In this document: positions 18,406 to 27,266 of the stretch, in pieces
Numbering within the stretch: the stretch's first letter is position 1
Layout of the letters: every line of letters starts with the position of its first letter
Notes under the pieces: generated by a model
The model's database searches: none
The model's input: the letters and a program-made list of their open reading frames with translations, nothing else
What the model was told of the DNA's origin: nothing
DNA from: Sphingomonas alpina
Lineage (GTDB): Bacteria > Pseudomonadota > Alphaproteobacteria > Sphingomonadales > Sphingomonadaceae
Assembly: GCF_014490665.1 (NCBI RefSeq)
Contig: NZ_CP061038.1
Coordinates: forward strand, 3,986,001-4,050,000
Direction of reading: 5' to 3'
DNA: 64,000 nt
Made by a program: the position numbers and the translations under genes

Positions 18406-19920
18406 ATGAGTATGCTTTACGATCAGGGATGTATCCTGGCCTCCACCGCCGGCCCCTTCACCATCGGTCGACGCCTTTTGACCGGGGCATTGGCCGCGTC
18501 GCTCTTGGCCGCGCCAGCCACGGCGCAGCAAGTGCCGCAACGCGTCGCCCCGCCGCCAGTGGTGCCGACAGTGCCGGCCCAACCGAGCATGGCGCTGCCC
18601 GAGCTGACCGATGCGCAGGCGGAACAGCTCGCTGTACTGCTCGACAAGGATTCGGTCGCACAGGGGCTGCGCGCGGATTCGGCGCCACACGCGACCAAGC
18701 TCGATCGCGATGCGCTGGTCGGAGCCGCGCTCGACCATGCCAAGGCCGTGCATGCCGGACGGCTCGACACCGCCGATTTCCAGCTCCAATGGGGCATCAG
18801 GCCGCAAGCCTATGACCCGCGCCCGGGCTTCATCGACGCGCTGAAGCGCGACCGCCTGGCAGCCTGGATCGCCTCTTTGCCACCACCCTATGCCGGTTAT
18901 GACGCGCTTGCCGCGGGCCTTGCCCGCTATCATGGTATCGCCGACGCAGGCGGCTGGACGGCACTGAGCGCGGGACCAGAGCTGAAGCTCGGGTCAAGCG
19001 GCAAGCAGGTCCTCGCATTGCGCCAGCGCCTGGCGATCGAGGATCCTCAGCTCGATGTGAAAGGCGACAAGTTCGATACTGCATTGTCCGAGGCGGTCAG
19101 CCGCGCCCAGCGCCGCTACGGCCTCAACCCGGCAGGCGTGGTCGGCAGCCAGACGATCGCCGCGCTCAATGTGCCGGTCGAAGCGCGCATCCGCCAGATC
19201 ATGGCCAATATGGAACGGTGGCGCTGGTTACCGGCCCAGATCGAGAAGAACCGCGTCCAGGTGAATATCGCCGCGGCGGTGCTGACCGTATTCGACGGCG
19301 ATGCGCCGGTGATGTCGATGAAGGCGGTAACCGGGCGGCCCGGTGACGAAACGCCGATGCTGGTCTCGCGCATTCACAGCGTGGTGCTCAATCCACCGTG
19401 GAACGTGCCCTCCTCGATCGCCAATCGCGAGCTTTGGCCCAAGGAAAAGAAAAAGCCGGGCTACCTCAAGGCCAATGGTTTCCGGATCATCGACACCGGC
19501 GACGGCGGCAAGCGGCTCCAGCAATCCTCGGAGAAGAGCGCGCTGGGCAAGTTCAAGTTCGATTTCGACAACCAGTTCGCGGTCTATCTCCACGACACCC
19601 CGGCGCAGGCGGGTTTCTCGCGCTTCGACCGGTTGGCAAGCCATGGCTGCGTGCGGCTCGAAAAGCCGGCCGACCTCGCCAAGCTGCTGATGCGGACGAC
19701 GCCCGAATGGACGCCGGCCGCGATCGACGCGACGATCGCCGACGGCAAGACCGTGCGCGCGAAGCTGGCCGACCAGGTTGCGGTCTATCTGCTGTACTGG
19801 ACCGCCTTCGCCAATGCGAACGGGGTGGTGAGCTTCCGCGACGACCCGTATAAATGGGACGGGACGTTGGCGAGCAAGATCGAGGCACGATCGGCCACCC
19901 AGGCGCTTGCCGCGCGCTGA
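18406..19920 (+). CDS. L,D-transpeptidase (YkuD) with peptidoglycan-binding domain
   Basis: A 504-residue exported cell-wall enzyme of the YcbB/LdtD type. A signal sequence (LLTGALAASLLAAPATAQQ) comes first, then a Pro-rich linker, a scaffold domain, a PG_binding_1 domain (LGSSGKQVLALRQRL, about residues 190-260) and the YkuD catalytic domain with HGCVRLEKP holding His413 and Cys415. It forms 3-3 crosslinks in peptidoglycan in known family members. I prefer ATG 18406 with AGAGG upstream; ATG 18364 is in frame and overlaps the MFS stop. Confidence 0.93.
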   Translation: MSMLYDQGCILASTAGPFTIGRRLLTGALAASLLAAPATAQQVPQRVAPPPVVPTVPAQPSMALPELTDAQAEQLAVLLDKDSVAQGLRADSAPHATKLDRDALVGAALDHAKAVHAGRLDTADFQLQWGIRPQAYDPRPGFIDALKRDRLAAWIASLPPPYAGYDALAAGLARYHGIADAGGWTALSAGPELKLGSSGKQVLALRQRLAIEDPQLDVKGDKFDTALSEAVSRAQRRYGLNPAGVVGSQTIAALNVPVEARIRQIMANMERWRWLPAQIEKNRVQVNIAAAVLTVFDGDAPVMSMKAVTGRPGDETPMLVSRIHSVVLNPPWNVPSSIANRELWPKEKKKPGYLKANGFRIIDTGDGGKRLQQSSEKSALGKFKFDFDNQFAVYLHDTPAQAGFSRFDRLASHGCVRLEKPADLAKLLMRTTPEWTPAAIDATIADGKTVRAKLADQVAVYLLYWTAFANANGVVSFRDDPYKWDGTLASKIEARSATQALAAR

Positions 19921-19960
19921 GGCCCGATATTTCCGACACGTTTTTTTTCGAGGAATGACG

Positions 19961-20296
19961 ATGAAGACCATCCGCAAAGCCCTGCTTGTCGCCGGCACCG
20001 CGTTGCTGGCCGCCGGGCTGGCCGCCTGCTCGGGATCCGAGCCGGCGCCGGCGCCGACCGAGAATAGCGAAGCCATCAGCGAACCGACGCCGGAGCCGAG
20101 CGCGTCGCCGACCCCGGAAGCTTCGCCGGTCATCGAAACCAACTCGACCGCCGAGGCCGCGCCGGAGCCCACCGCCGTCGCGCCCGACGAGCAGATGCTC
20201 GACGATGCCTCCGCCACCGGCATGACCGCACGCACGTCGCGCGGCGAGCCGGCCACGGACGACACTGCGGCTACGAGCAACGATCAGTCAAAATGA
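19961..20296 (+). CDS. Small putative lipoprotein, Pro/Glu/Ala-rich
   Basis: A 111-residue product with a lipoprotein signal: basic start MKTIRKALLV, hydrophobic core and lipobox LAAC, after which the chain is low-complexity with repeated EP, TP and SP pairs. No domain is recognisable. ATG 19961 has GAGGA at proper spacing; ATG 19955 is too close to it. It follows the L,D-transpeptidase by 40 bases with a run of T's between, so it may be a separate unit. An envelope location is inferred from the lipobox. Confidence 0.75.
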   Translation: MKTIRKALLVAGTALLAAGLAACSGSEPAPAPTENSEAISEPTPEPSASPTPEASPVIETNSTAEAAPEPTAVAPDEQMLDDASATGMTARTSRGEPATDDTAATSNDQSK

Positions 20297-20346
20297 CACG
20301 ATGATCGGAGATGGGTGGGATGAGGCGATCTCAGTCGGTTCGGCGC

Positions 20347-20997
20347 CTAGCGGAAATCGGTTGGATAGCCGTCGCATTTGACCCATCTCTCGGTTCCCAA
20401 TCGAGTGTCGAATGCCGCCGGAAGCAGGGTACGCTTTACCCCGCCGCGCCCCGTCTCTACGGATAGGATCAAACAATCCCGACCAGGCTGTCGATAGGGA
20501 TCCAGCCGGCTGTACAGATCGTCGTCGATGCGCGCCTGGAGCTCTCTGGCTCCCGCATAAGGCTGAAGATTGGCGAAAGGGCCGCCTCGCCCGTTCGAAA
20601 TGCCCGTTACCACCGCCTGCAGCTGGGACCTTTTCGCGTCATAGCCGAGGAAGCTGTTCTGTTCGACCGCAACGCGAGCATAATAACCGCCGACAACGCC
20701 GCCTATAATCAGCAGGAAAAGCATCCCCATCGCATGGCGGAATCGCTGAAAGTCAGTAGCATTGCGAAGGCGATCCATGATCGCCCTTGAGCGGGTAATG
20801 GTCACGACCAGTCCAATACCGGCCACAACACCTAGAACCACCCCGACACCGGTCCAAAATGCCGGGATATGATCGATCAATGTGCCCCGATGAAACAGCG
20901 GCTCGCAGACGAGGCAGATCGCGCCGGTCGCGGCGGCAATGATGGACTTGCGACGCCCGGTTGGTGATGTGCCGTCATTCAAGTGCGTGGCCTCCAT
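20347..20997 (-). CDS. Hypothetical membrane protein
   Basis: I do not recognise this 216-residue protein. It has three predicted membrane segments in the first half: SIIAAATGAICLVCEPLF, FWTGVGVVLGVVAGIGLVV and MGMLFLLIIGGVVGGYY. A soluble C-terminal half with two cysteines (CLILS and VKCDG) follows, probably on one face of the membrane. It is transcribed opposite to its neighbours, 50 bases after the lipoprotein stop and divergent from the M20 peptidase. Confidence 0.6.
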   Translation of the reverse strand: MEATHLNDGTSPTGRRKSIIAAATGAICLVCEPLFHRGTLIDHIPAFWTGVGVVLGVVAGIGLVVTITRSRAIMDRLRNATDFQRFRHAMGMLFLLIIGGVVGGYYARVAVEQNSFLGYDAKRSQLQAVVTGISNGRGGPFANLQPYAGARELQARIDDDLYSRLDPYRQPGRDCLILSVETGRGGVKRTLLPAAFDTRLGTERWVKCDGYPTDFR

Positions 20998-21178
20998 CGC
21001 TTTCGCATCTGCAACTCACTGCGCCTTCGTCAAGTGCCGCTTGGTAATCTTTTGCGGCGGGCCTTCCGTATAACGAGGGCGGCACCGGTTTCGCCCGGCA
21101 GGAAATGGGCAGCCGCCCCCGTTGACGCGCGCGCTCCGCCCCCTAGCATCGCGCGCTCAACGATAAGGGGTCATACAG

Positions 21179-22567
21179 ATGCGGCACTTGGGTTCGATGG
21201 TGGCGGCGCTTGCGCTGATGGCGGGAACGGCACAGGCCAAGGGTGCCGATACCAGCCAGGCCGAAGCGCAGGCGCTGGAGATCACCAAACGCGCGATCGC
21301 CTTTCGCACCGTGCAGGGGCCGGGCAACCAGACCCCCGATTATGCCGAATATCTGAAGGGCCTGCTGGTCGCGGGCGGATTCGCCGCTGGCGATGTCACC
21401 GTCACCAGGGTCGACGATACCGCAATGCTCGTGGCCTATTATCGCGGCACCGACAGCGCGGCCAAGCCGCTGGTCCTTTCCGGCCATATGGACGTGGTCG
21501 AGGCCAAGCCGGCCGACTGGGAGCGCGATCCGTTCACGCCGGTGATCGAGAACGGCTATCTGTTCGGGCGCGGCGCCACCGACATGAAGCTCGACGGGGC
21601 GGAAGTGGTCGCGACCCTGCTGCAGCTCAAGCGCGACGGGTTCAAACCGCGTCGCGACATCGTCATCGCCTATTCGGGCGATGAGGAAACGACGATGAAG
21701 ACTACCCAGGCGCTGGCGGCGCAATTTGCCAATGCCGAGCTGGTGCTCAATGCCGATGGCGGCGGCGGGTCGCTGGCCGAGGACGGCCATCCGCAATTCT
21801 TCACGCTGCAGGGCGCGGAGAAGACCTATGCCGATTTCCAGCTCGAATTCACCAATCCCGGCGGCCATTCGAGCGCGCCGCGCAAGATCAACGCGATCTA
21901 CCAGCTCGCGCGGGTGCTCGACCGGATCGGCGCCTATCAGTTCACGCCGCAGGCCGATGCACTGACCAAGGCCTTCTTCACCGAAGCCGCCAAGCAGCAG
22001 ACCGGCGAGACGGCGGCGGCGATGCGCGCCTTTGCCGCCGACCAGAGCGACAAGGCGGCGATCGCGACGCTGAGCGCCAACCCCTCCTATATCGGTCAGA
22101 TCGGTACGACCTGCGTCGCGACGATGCTGAGCGGCGGCCATGCGATCAATGCGCTGCCGCAGCGTGCGACCGCCTTGATCAATTGCCGCATCTTCCCCGG
22201 CGTGAAGGTCGAGGATGTGCAGGCGAAGCTGGTCGAAGTCGCGGCGGACCCGGCGATGACGATCAAATATGTCGAGATGGGCACCATCCCCAATGACGCG
22301 TCGCCAATGCGGCCCGATGTGATGAAGGCGGTCAGGAAGGCGCTCGATATCGGCTACAAGGGCGTGCCGATCATTCCCGGCATGTCGGCCGGGGCGAGCG
22401 ATTCGATGTGGTTCCGCAGCCGCGGCATTCCCAGCTACGGCGTCAGCCCGACCTTCATCAAGGATTCGGATTCGTTCAGCCACGGCCTCAACGAACGCAC
22501 GCCGCTGGCCAATCTCAAGCCGTCCATGGCCTATTGGAAATCGCTGATCACGGATCTTTCCAGGTAA
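21179..22567 (+). CDS. M20/M25/M40 family metallopeptidase, exported
   Basis: A 462-residue zinc hydrolase with a signal peptide (MRHLGSMVAALALMAGTAQA). The M20 fold is shown by LSGHMDVVEA with the first metal His and the general Asp, GRGATDMKLDGA with the bridging Asp, YSGDEETT with the catalytic Glu pair, and a dimerisation domain starting at GGHSSAP. Members cleave peptides or N-acyl amino acids; the substrate is not evident. AAGGGG stands before the ATG. A REP-type repeat follows the stop. Confidence 0.9.
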   Translation: MRHLGSMVAALALMAGTAQAKGADTSQAEAQALEITKRAIAFRTVQGPGNQTPDYAEYLKGLLVAGGFAAGDVTVTRVDDTAMLVAYYRGTDSAAKPLVLSGHMDVVEAKPADWERDPFTPVIENGYLFGRGATDMKLDGAEVVATLLQLKRDGFKPRRDIVIAYSGDEETTMKTTQALAAQFANAELVLNADGGGGSLAEDGHPQFFTLQGAEKTYADFQLEFTNPGGHSSAPRKINAIYQLARVLDRIGAYQFTPQADALTKAFFTEAAKQQTGETAAAMRAFAADQSDKAAIATLSANPSYIGQIGTTCVATMLSGGHAINALPQRATALINCRIFPGVKVEDVQAKLVEVAADPAMTIKYVEMGTIPNDASPMRPDVMKAVRKALDIGYKGVPIIPGMSAGASDSMWFRSRGIPSYGVSPTFIKDSDSFSHGLNERTPLANLKPSMAYWKSLITDLSR

Positions 22568-22588
22568 GGCTCGAGAACTATCCTCTTC

Positions 22589-22677
22589 CCGTTCGTGCTG
22601 AGCTTGTCGAAGTACCGCCCTTCTTCGCAACCGTCGAAAAAGAAGAACGGCCCTTCGACAAGCTCAGGGCGAACGGG
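22589..22677. repeat. REP-type inverted repeat, second copy
   Basis: CGTTCGTGCTGAGCTTGTCG at 22590 pairs with the arm CTTCGACAAGCTCAGGGCGA that ends near 22673, with an inner hairpin. It is the same family as 13240-13328, and lies between the convergent M20 peptidase and TetR genes. Confidence 0.85.
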
Positions 22678-22693
22678 TGAGGTGTAGTTCTCT

Positions 22694-23287
22694 TTAACCC
22701 AACAGCGCCGCGATCTGGCGTCCGGCTATGCCGCGCGCCTCGTCAGCGGTGAAGGTGGTCGGCGAGAGGCAGAGTTCGAGCCATAGCCCGTCGACCAGGG
22801 CGGTGATCGCGATCGCGGTCAGGCGCAGATCGCCGGGCGCGACGCCGCAGTCCGCCAGCAACGCCTCCAGGTCGCGGCGATAGGCGGCGTAGATATCGTC
22901 ATGCAGCATGGCGATCCCCGGCCGCGCCTTGACCAGGCTCCAGAAGGCCAGCCAGGTCGCGAGCAGGCCGGGATCGGCGATCGGTGGATGGAAGCTGGCG
23001 GTGACATAGGCGTCGAGCCGCGCGCGCGGATCCGGGCCGGCGGCCGCAACGCCGGCGTCGAGCGCGGTGCTGACCCGCTCACCGACATGCACATAGGTCG
23101 CGGCGACCAACGCGTCGACGCCGTCGAAATAATGGCTGACCAGCCCCGGCGACACGCCTGCCTCGACCGCGATCGCCCGGACGGATGCCCCCGCTGCGCC
23201 CTGCGAGGCGAGCACCCGGGCGGTCGCCTCGATCAGGCTGAGACGGCGCGCATCGGGTTCGGCGCGGGAGAAGGCAGGCTGAGTCAT
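22694..23287 (-). CDS. TetR family regulator, BetI-like
   Basis: A 197-residue repressor with an N-terminal helix-turn-helix (VRAIAVEAGVSPGLVSHYF, about residues 40-58) and a C-terminal domain of the BetI type (LLATWLAFWSLVKARP and ALVDGLWLELCLSP). BetI proteins sense choline-like molecules, but the resemblance does not fix the ligand. The gene is divergent from a Rieske oxygenase at 23372 whose closest relatives act on quaternary amines or aromatic rings, and a palindrome between them is a good candidate binding site. Confidence 0.9.
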   Translation of the reverse strand: MTQPAFSRAEPDARRLSLIEATARVLASQGAAGASVRAIAVEAGVSPGLVSHYFDGVDALVAATYVHVGERVSTALDAGVAAAGPDPRARLDAYVTASFHPPIADPGLLATWLAFWSLVKARPGIAMLHDDIYAAYRRDLEALLADCGVAPGDLRLTAIAITALVDGLWLELCLSPTTFTADEARGIAGRQIAALLG

Positions 23288-23326
23288 CGCGCCCTCATAA
23301 CAGCAATTGCGTTGGAGCGCAGCCTG

Positions 23327-23342
23327 TTGTACGATCGTTCAA
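23327..23342. promoter_or_regulatory. Candidate operator for the BetI-like repressor
   Basis: TTGTACGATCGTTCAA is a palindrome with one mismatched pair, and the symmetry extends outwards (CTGTTG...CAACAAG). It lies 30 bases before the Rieske gene start and 40 bases before the regulator start. Its place suggests that the adjacent TetR protein controls both genes. Confidence 0.5.
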
Positions 23343-23371
23343 CAAGGATCACCCAAAAGCGGGAGGCCGGG

Positions 23372-24556
23372 ATGGCGCATCGTTTTGCCGATATGGAAGC
23401 GCATGACCCCGATGCGGACTGGAGCCTGCCCGGTTGGCTCTATACCGATGCGGAATATTTCGACGTCGAGGTGGCACGCGTCATTCGCCCATCGTGGCAG
23501 ATCGTGTGCCATGTCGGCGATATTCCCAAGGCGGGCGATTACCACACGCTCGATTATGTCGGCGAAAGCGTTCTCGCGGTGCGCGGCGACGATGGCCTGG
23601 TCCGTGCGTTCGCCAATGTCTGCCGCCACCGCGCGATGCGGCTGGTCGAAGGACCGCAAGGCTGTGCGAAGAAGCTGATCTGTCCCTATCATGCCTGGGC
23701 CTATGAGCTTGACGGGCGCTTGAGCGGCGTGCCGATGCGCGGCGATTATCCGGCGCTCGACATGGCGAAGAATGGACTCGCCCCGATCGGGGTCGAGATC
23801 TGGCGCGGCTTCGTGTTCGTGCGGTTGGAAGATGATGGCGGGCTGTCGGTCGCCGAGATGATGGCGCCCTATGACGATCAGGTTGCGCCGTACCGCTTCG
23901 AGGAGATGGAGACGATCAGTCCGGTGCGAGCGCGCGAACGGGCAGTTAACTGGAAGAATGTCGGCGACAATTATTCCGACAATCTCCACATCCCGGTCGC
24001 GCATGACGGGCTGACCCGGCTGTTCGGCAAAAGCTATGCGATCGAGGCCGAGCCGTGGGTCGACAAGATGTCGGGCCGGCTGGTCGATCGCCCCTCCGCC
24101 AATCCATGGGAGCGGTTCTACCAGAAGCATCTGCCCAAGGTGGATCATCTGCCCGAGGAGAATCAGCGACTCTGGCTCTATTTCAAGCTGTGGCCGAACA
24201 TGGCGTTCGACCTGTACGCCGACCAGATCGATTTCATGCAGTGGCTGCCGCTGACGCCGACCACGACCTTGCTGCGCGAAATGTGCTTTGCGCTGCCGGA
24301 TGACAGGCGTGAGATGAAGCTGGTGCGCTACGCCAATTGGCGGATCAACCGCACGGTCAATGCCGAGGACACCTGGCTGATCGAGCGCGTGCAGCGCGGC
24401 ATGGCCTCGCAGACCTATACCGCCGGGCCGATCGGCGCGAGCGAAGTGTGCCTGCGCAGTTTCGCGAAGAAGATCCGGCGGATCTTCCCGGAGGCACGCC
24501 AGCACCGCGCGCCTGCGCCGGGCTGGAGCCGCCGGCCTAGGGCAGTGACGGAATAA
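23372..24556 (+). CDS. Rieske non-haem iron oxygenase, alpha subunit
   Basis: A 394-residue ring-hydroxylating-type oxygenase. The Rieske cluster ligands are Cys84 and His86 (CRHRAM) and Cys104 and His107 (CPYHAW). The catalytic iron site is indicated by His206 and His211 in NLHIPVAH, with Asp203 just before. No beta subunit, ferredoxin or reductase lies beside it, so it probably relies on electron donors encoded elsewhere. GGGAGG precedes the ATG. The BetI-like regulator is divergent, and the FAD oxidoreductase at 24661 follows behind a repeat, which may interrupt cotranscription. Confidence 0.93.
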   Translation: MAHRFADMEAHDPDADWSLPGWLYTDAEYFDVEVARVIRPSWQIVCHVGDIPKAGDYHTLDYVGESVLAVRGDDGLVRAFANVCRHRAMRLVEGPQGCAKKLICPYHAWAYELDGRLSGVPMRGDYPALDMAKNGLAPIGVEIWRGFVFVRLEDDGGLSVAEMMAPYDDQVAPYRFEEMETISPVRARERAVNWKNVGDNYSDNLHIPVAHDGLTRLFGKSYAIEAEPWVDKMSGRLVDRPSANPWERFYQKHLPKVDHLPEENQRLWLYFKLWPNMAFDLYADQIDFMQWLPLTPTTTLLREMCFALPDDRREMKLVRYANWRINRTVNAEDTWLIERVQRGMASQTYTAGPIGASEVCLRSFAKKIRRIFPEARQHRAPAPGWSRRPRAVTE

Positions 24557-24557
24557 C

Positions 24558-24643
24558 ACCGTCATTCCCGCGAAAGCGGGAATCCCGCTTCTTCTCGACG
24601 GTGGGGAAGGCAGCGGGACCCCCGCTTTCGCGGGGGTGACGGG
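24558..24643. repeat. Dispersed inverted repeat (GTCATTCCCGCGAAAGCGGG type)
   Basis: GTCATTCCCGCGAAAGCGGG near 24561 and CCCCGCTTTCGCGGGGGTGA near 24619 form two hairpins in opposite orientation around a short middle. This repeat type is common between genes in many proteobacteria. It fills the gap between the Rieske and oxidoreductase genes. Confidence 0.85.
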
Positions 24644-24660
24644 AATTGGGGAAGCAGAGA

Positions 24661-26268
24661 ATGACCAAATCCTACGGCGCATTGATTATCGGCGGCGGGC
24701 ATAACGGCCTGGTCTGCGCTTTCTATCTCGCCAGGGCGGGCATGAAGGTTCGCGTGCTCGAACGCCGTGACGTGATCGGCGGGGCGTGTGTCACCGAGGA
24801 ATTCCACCCCGGTTTCCGCAATTCGACCGCCAGCTACACGGTCAGCCTGCTGCGTCCCAAGGTGATCAAGGACATGCGGCTGCACGAGCGCGGCTGGAAG
24901 ATCATCGAGCGGACCATTTCCAATTTCTTCCCGCATGACGACGGCTATCTCAAGCTCGGCGGCGGGACGGCGCGGACTCAGGCCGAGTTCGCGCGCTTCT
25001 CGCCCAAGGATGCCGAGACCTTCCCGAAATATGAGGAAGCGCTGGAGCGGGTCGCCGAAGTGCTGCGCGACATGGCGCTGAAGACGCCGCCCAATGCCGG
25101 CGGCGGGATCCGCGCGCTGATCGCCGCAGCGGCGCAAGGACGCAAGCTCACCGGCATGGACATCGAGGCGCAGCGCGACGTGATGGACCTGTTCGTCAAA
25201 TCGGCGCGCAGCTTCCTCGATAGCTGGTACGAGAACGACTATGTGAAGGCGGCGTTCGGCTTCGACGCGGTGGTCGGCAATTACGCCAGCGTTGACACGC
25301 CGGGCTCGGCCTATGTCCTGCTCCACCATGTCTTCGGCGAAGTGAACGGCAAGAAGGGCGCCTGGGGCCATAGCGTCGGCGGCATGGGTGCTATCACCAA
25401 GTACATGGCCGAGGCGTGCACCGAGCTGGGCGTCGAGATCAGCCTCGAAGCACCCGTCGCCAAGGTGCTGGTGGACGGCAACCGCGTCACCGGTGTGAAG
25501 CTGGAAAGCGGCGAGGAGATCGCGGCCAAGATCGTCGTCGCCAATGTCGGCCCTGCCCTGCTTTATCGCCAGCTGGTCGACCGCGCCGATATGACGCCCG
25601 AATTCGCGCGGCGGATGGATAATTTCAAGGCGGGGTCGGGCACGTTCCGGATGAACGTCGCTCTGTCCGAACTGCCCGATTTCTCGGTCCTGCCGGGCAA
25701 GGAAGTGGCGGAGCATCACACCTGCGGCATCATCATCTCCCCCACGCTCGATTATATGGACAAGGCATTCACCGATGCGAAGGCCAAGGGCTGGTCGGAC
25801 GAGCCGATCGTCGAGATGAAGATCCCGACCTCAGTCGATGACAGCCTCGCCCCGCCGGGACAGCATATCGCCAGCCTGTTCTGCCAGCAGTTCGCGCCGG
25901 TATTGCCGGACGGCCGGTCATGGGATGATGAGCGCGAAGCGGCGGCCGATTTGATTGTCGATACCGTCACCAAGCATGCGCCCAATTTCAAGGGCTCGAT
26001 CATCGCGCGGCAGATCCATTCGCCGCTCGATCTGGAGCGCAAGTTCGGGCTGATCGGCGGCGACATCATGCACGGCCATATGTCGCTCGATCAGCTCTGG
26101 GCGGCGCGGCCGGTGCTTGGGCATGGCGACTACCGCGCGCCGATCAAAGGGCTCTATATGTGCGGCGCGGGCACGCATCCCGGCGGTGGCGTGACCGGTG
26201 CGCCGGGGCACAATGCGGCGCATGAGATATTGCGCGACAAGAGTGTGCTGGGGCGGCTGTTCGGATAG
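24661..26268 (+). CDS. FAD-dependent oxidoreductase, PYROXD2/phytoene-dehydrogenase-like
   Basis: A 535-residue flavoprotein of the CrtI/PYROXD2 group. The N terminus has the dinucleotide-binding fold IIGGGHNGLVCAFYLARAG followed by the acidic end VLERRDVIGGACVTEE. The C terminus has the second FAD contact LYMCGAGTHPGGGVTGAPGH. No carotenoid genes are nearby, so carotene desaturation is unlikely; an oxidation step coupled to the adjacent Rieske enzyme is possible but unproven. The ATG at 24661 follows GGGGAAGCAGAG. Confidence 0.88.
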   Translation: MTKSYGALIIGGGHNGLVCAFYLARAGMKVRVLERRDVIGGACVTEEFHPGFRNSTASYTVSLLRPKVIKDMRLHERGWKIIERTISNFFPHDDGYLKLGGGTARTQAEFARFSPKDAETFPKYEEALERVAEVLRDMALKTPPNAGGGIRALIAAAAQGRKLTGMDIEAQRDVMDLFVKSARSFLDSWYENDYVKAAFGFDAVVGNYASVDTPGSAYVLLHHVFGEVNGKKGAWGHSVGGMGAITKYMAEACTELGVEISLEAPVAKVLVDGNRVTGVKLESGEEIAAKIVVANVGPALLYRQLVDRADMTPEFARRMDNFKAGSGTFRMNVALSELPDFSVLPGKEVAEHHTCGIIISPTLDYMDKAFTDAKAKGWSDEPIVEMKIPTSVDDSLAPPGQHIASLFCQQFAPVLPDGRSWDDEREAAADLIVDTVTKHAPNFKGSIIARQIHSPLDLERKFGLIGGDIMHGHMSLDQLWAARPVLGHGDYRAPIKGLYMCGAGTHPGGGVTGAPGHNAAHEILRDKSVLGRLFG

Positions 26269-26278
26269 GCCGCTGCGG

Positions 26279-26734
26279 TCACCAGAAGCGCTGGCGAAGG
26301 CGGTTGAGGCGGTCCATCGTCTGCCGCTGCAGGTCGAGCCCCTTCATGCCCGTGACGTGATCGGCCTTATGCTCCTGTTTGCCGAACTCGGCGCCGCGCT
26401 CCCCGATCTCGGCGACCAGGCGGTCGTGCCCGGCAAGCAGGCCGCGCCACGGCTCCGCCGCGTCCGAGCCGAGCATGGCGCAGCGATTGACCAATACGGT
26501 AAGCTCGATCCGCCATACCGCCCCCCAGCGGCCGAGTTCATCGAGCATCAGGGCATGGATGTCCGCGCGAGGATCCGGCACGGCGAGCATCCGGTCATAC
26601 AGGGTCGCGAGATCGGCATCGTAGCGCAGCTTGATATCGGCGAGCCGCGCGAGGTGTGCATCGACACCGGATTGCGCCAGTGCCCGTTGCTCTTCGGAGA
26701 GCGGTGCGGCGCCCATGTTTCGATCCTCAGCCAT
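26279..26734 (-). CDS. Hypothetical protein, helical, in operon with a CxxC protein
   Basis: I do not recognise this 151-residue protein. It is mainly predicted helix with many charged residues (LSEEQRALAQSGVDAHLARL, then long helices to the C terminus) and has no signal or membrane segment. The start at 26734 overlaps the end of the cysteine-rich gene by eight bases, which argues for translational coupling and a joint function. An alternative start lies at 26749. Confidence 0.65.
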   Translation of the reverse strand: MAEDRNMGAAPLSEEQRALAQSGVDAHLARLADIKLRYDADLATLYDRMLAVPDPRADIHALMLDELGRWGAVWRIELTVLVNRCAMLGSDAAEPWRGLLAGHDRLVAEIGERGAEFGKQEHKADHVTGMKGLDLQRQTMDRLNRLRQRFW

Positions 26735-27080
26735 TCGGATCGGGCACATGCCCGGTCCCCTTGCATAGATGGCAGGTGAATTTACGATTTCCGTGGCAAT
26801 GCGGGCATGTCACCTTTCCGCTGCCCTTGCAGTCGGTGCAGGGCGTACGGCCGCTTCCCTTGGTGAAGTCGCCGAACTGCAGTCCCTCCCCCTTGCCGCC
26901 GCAGTGCGTGCAGGCGATATATTCCAGGCCGCGCGTGAAATAGCCGGCACCATGGCATTCGGAACAGCTCACGTCCCTGTTCCCTTGGCAACCGGGGCAG
27001 GTGATCTCGCCATAGGAACAGTCGTGACAGGGCACCTGCCCATGGACGCAGTCCCGGACCGGGCATTTGATTTCCGCCAT
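26727..27080 (-). CDS. Cysteine-rich DnaJ zinc-finger-like protein
   Basis: A 117-residue protein made almost entirely of CxxC repeats: CHDC, CPGC, CSEC, CTHC, CTDC, CPHC and CHLC, several extended to CxxCxGxG as in the central domain of DnaJ. There is no J domain. It probably binds several zinc ions and could act as a redox or protein-folding helper. The start at ATG 27080 is the only one that fits the repeat region. The partner gene at 26279-26734 overlaps its 3' end, and the LuxR-type gene at 27267 is divergent. Confidence 0.75.
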   Translation of the reverse strand: MAEIKCPVRDCVHGQVPCHDCSYGEITCPGCQGNRDVSCSECHGAGYFTRGLEYIACTHCGGKGEGLQFGDFTKGSGRTPCTDCKGSGKVTCPHCHGNRKFTCHLCKGTGHVPDPNG

Positions 27081-27266
27081 GATCGATCGCTCCCATTGCC
27101 GCTGCTCGATGCGGCGGGCGTAACCGAGTGGGCGCGATGCAGTCACCTCACGGAATCGAGGGGCGCACCGACCGATCGGTTCTGGATCGGAAAGCCATTG
27201 CCGGTGCCGTCTCGCTGGATCACACTCCAGCCATTGGAAGGCCGTCCGCATGGTCCGGAGAAATCG

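Noticed and set aside
24661..26268. Carotenoid phytoene desaturase
   Set aside because: The flavin motifs fit the CrtI superfamily, but length, context and C-terminal region match the PYROXD2-like branch, and no crtB or crtE is nearby.
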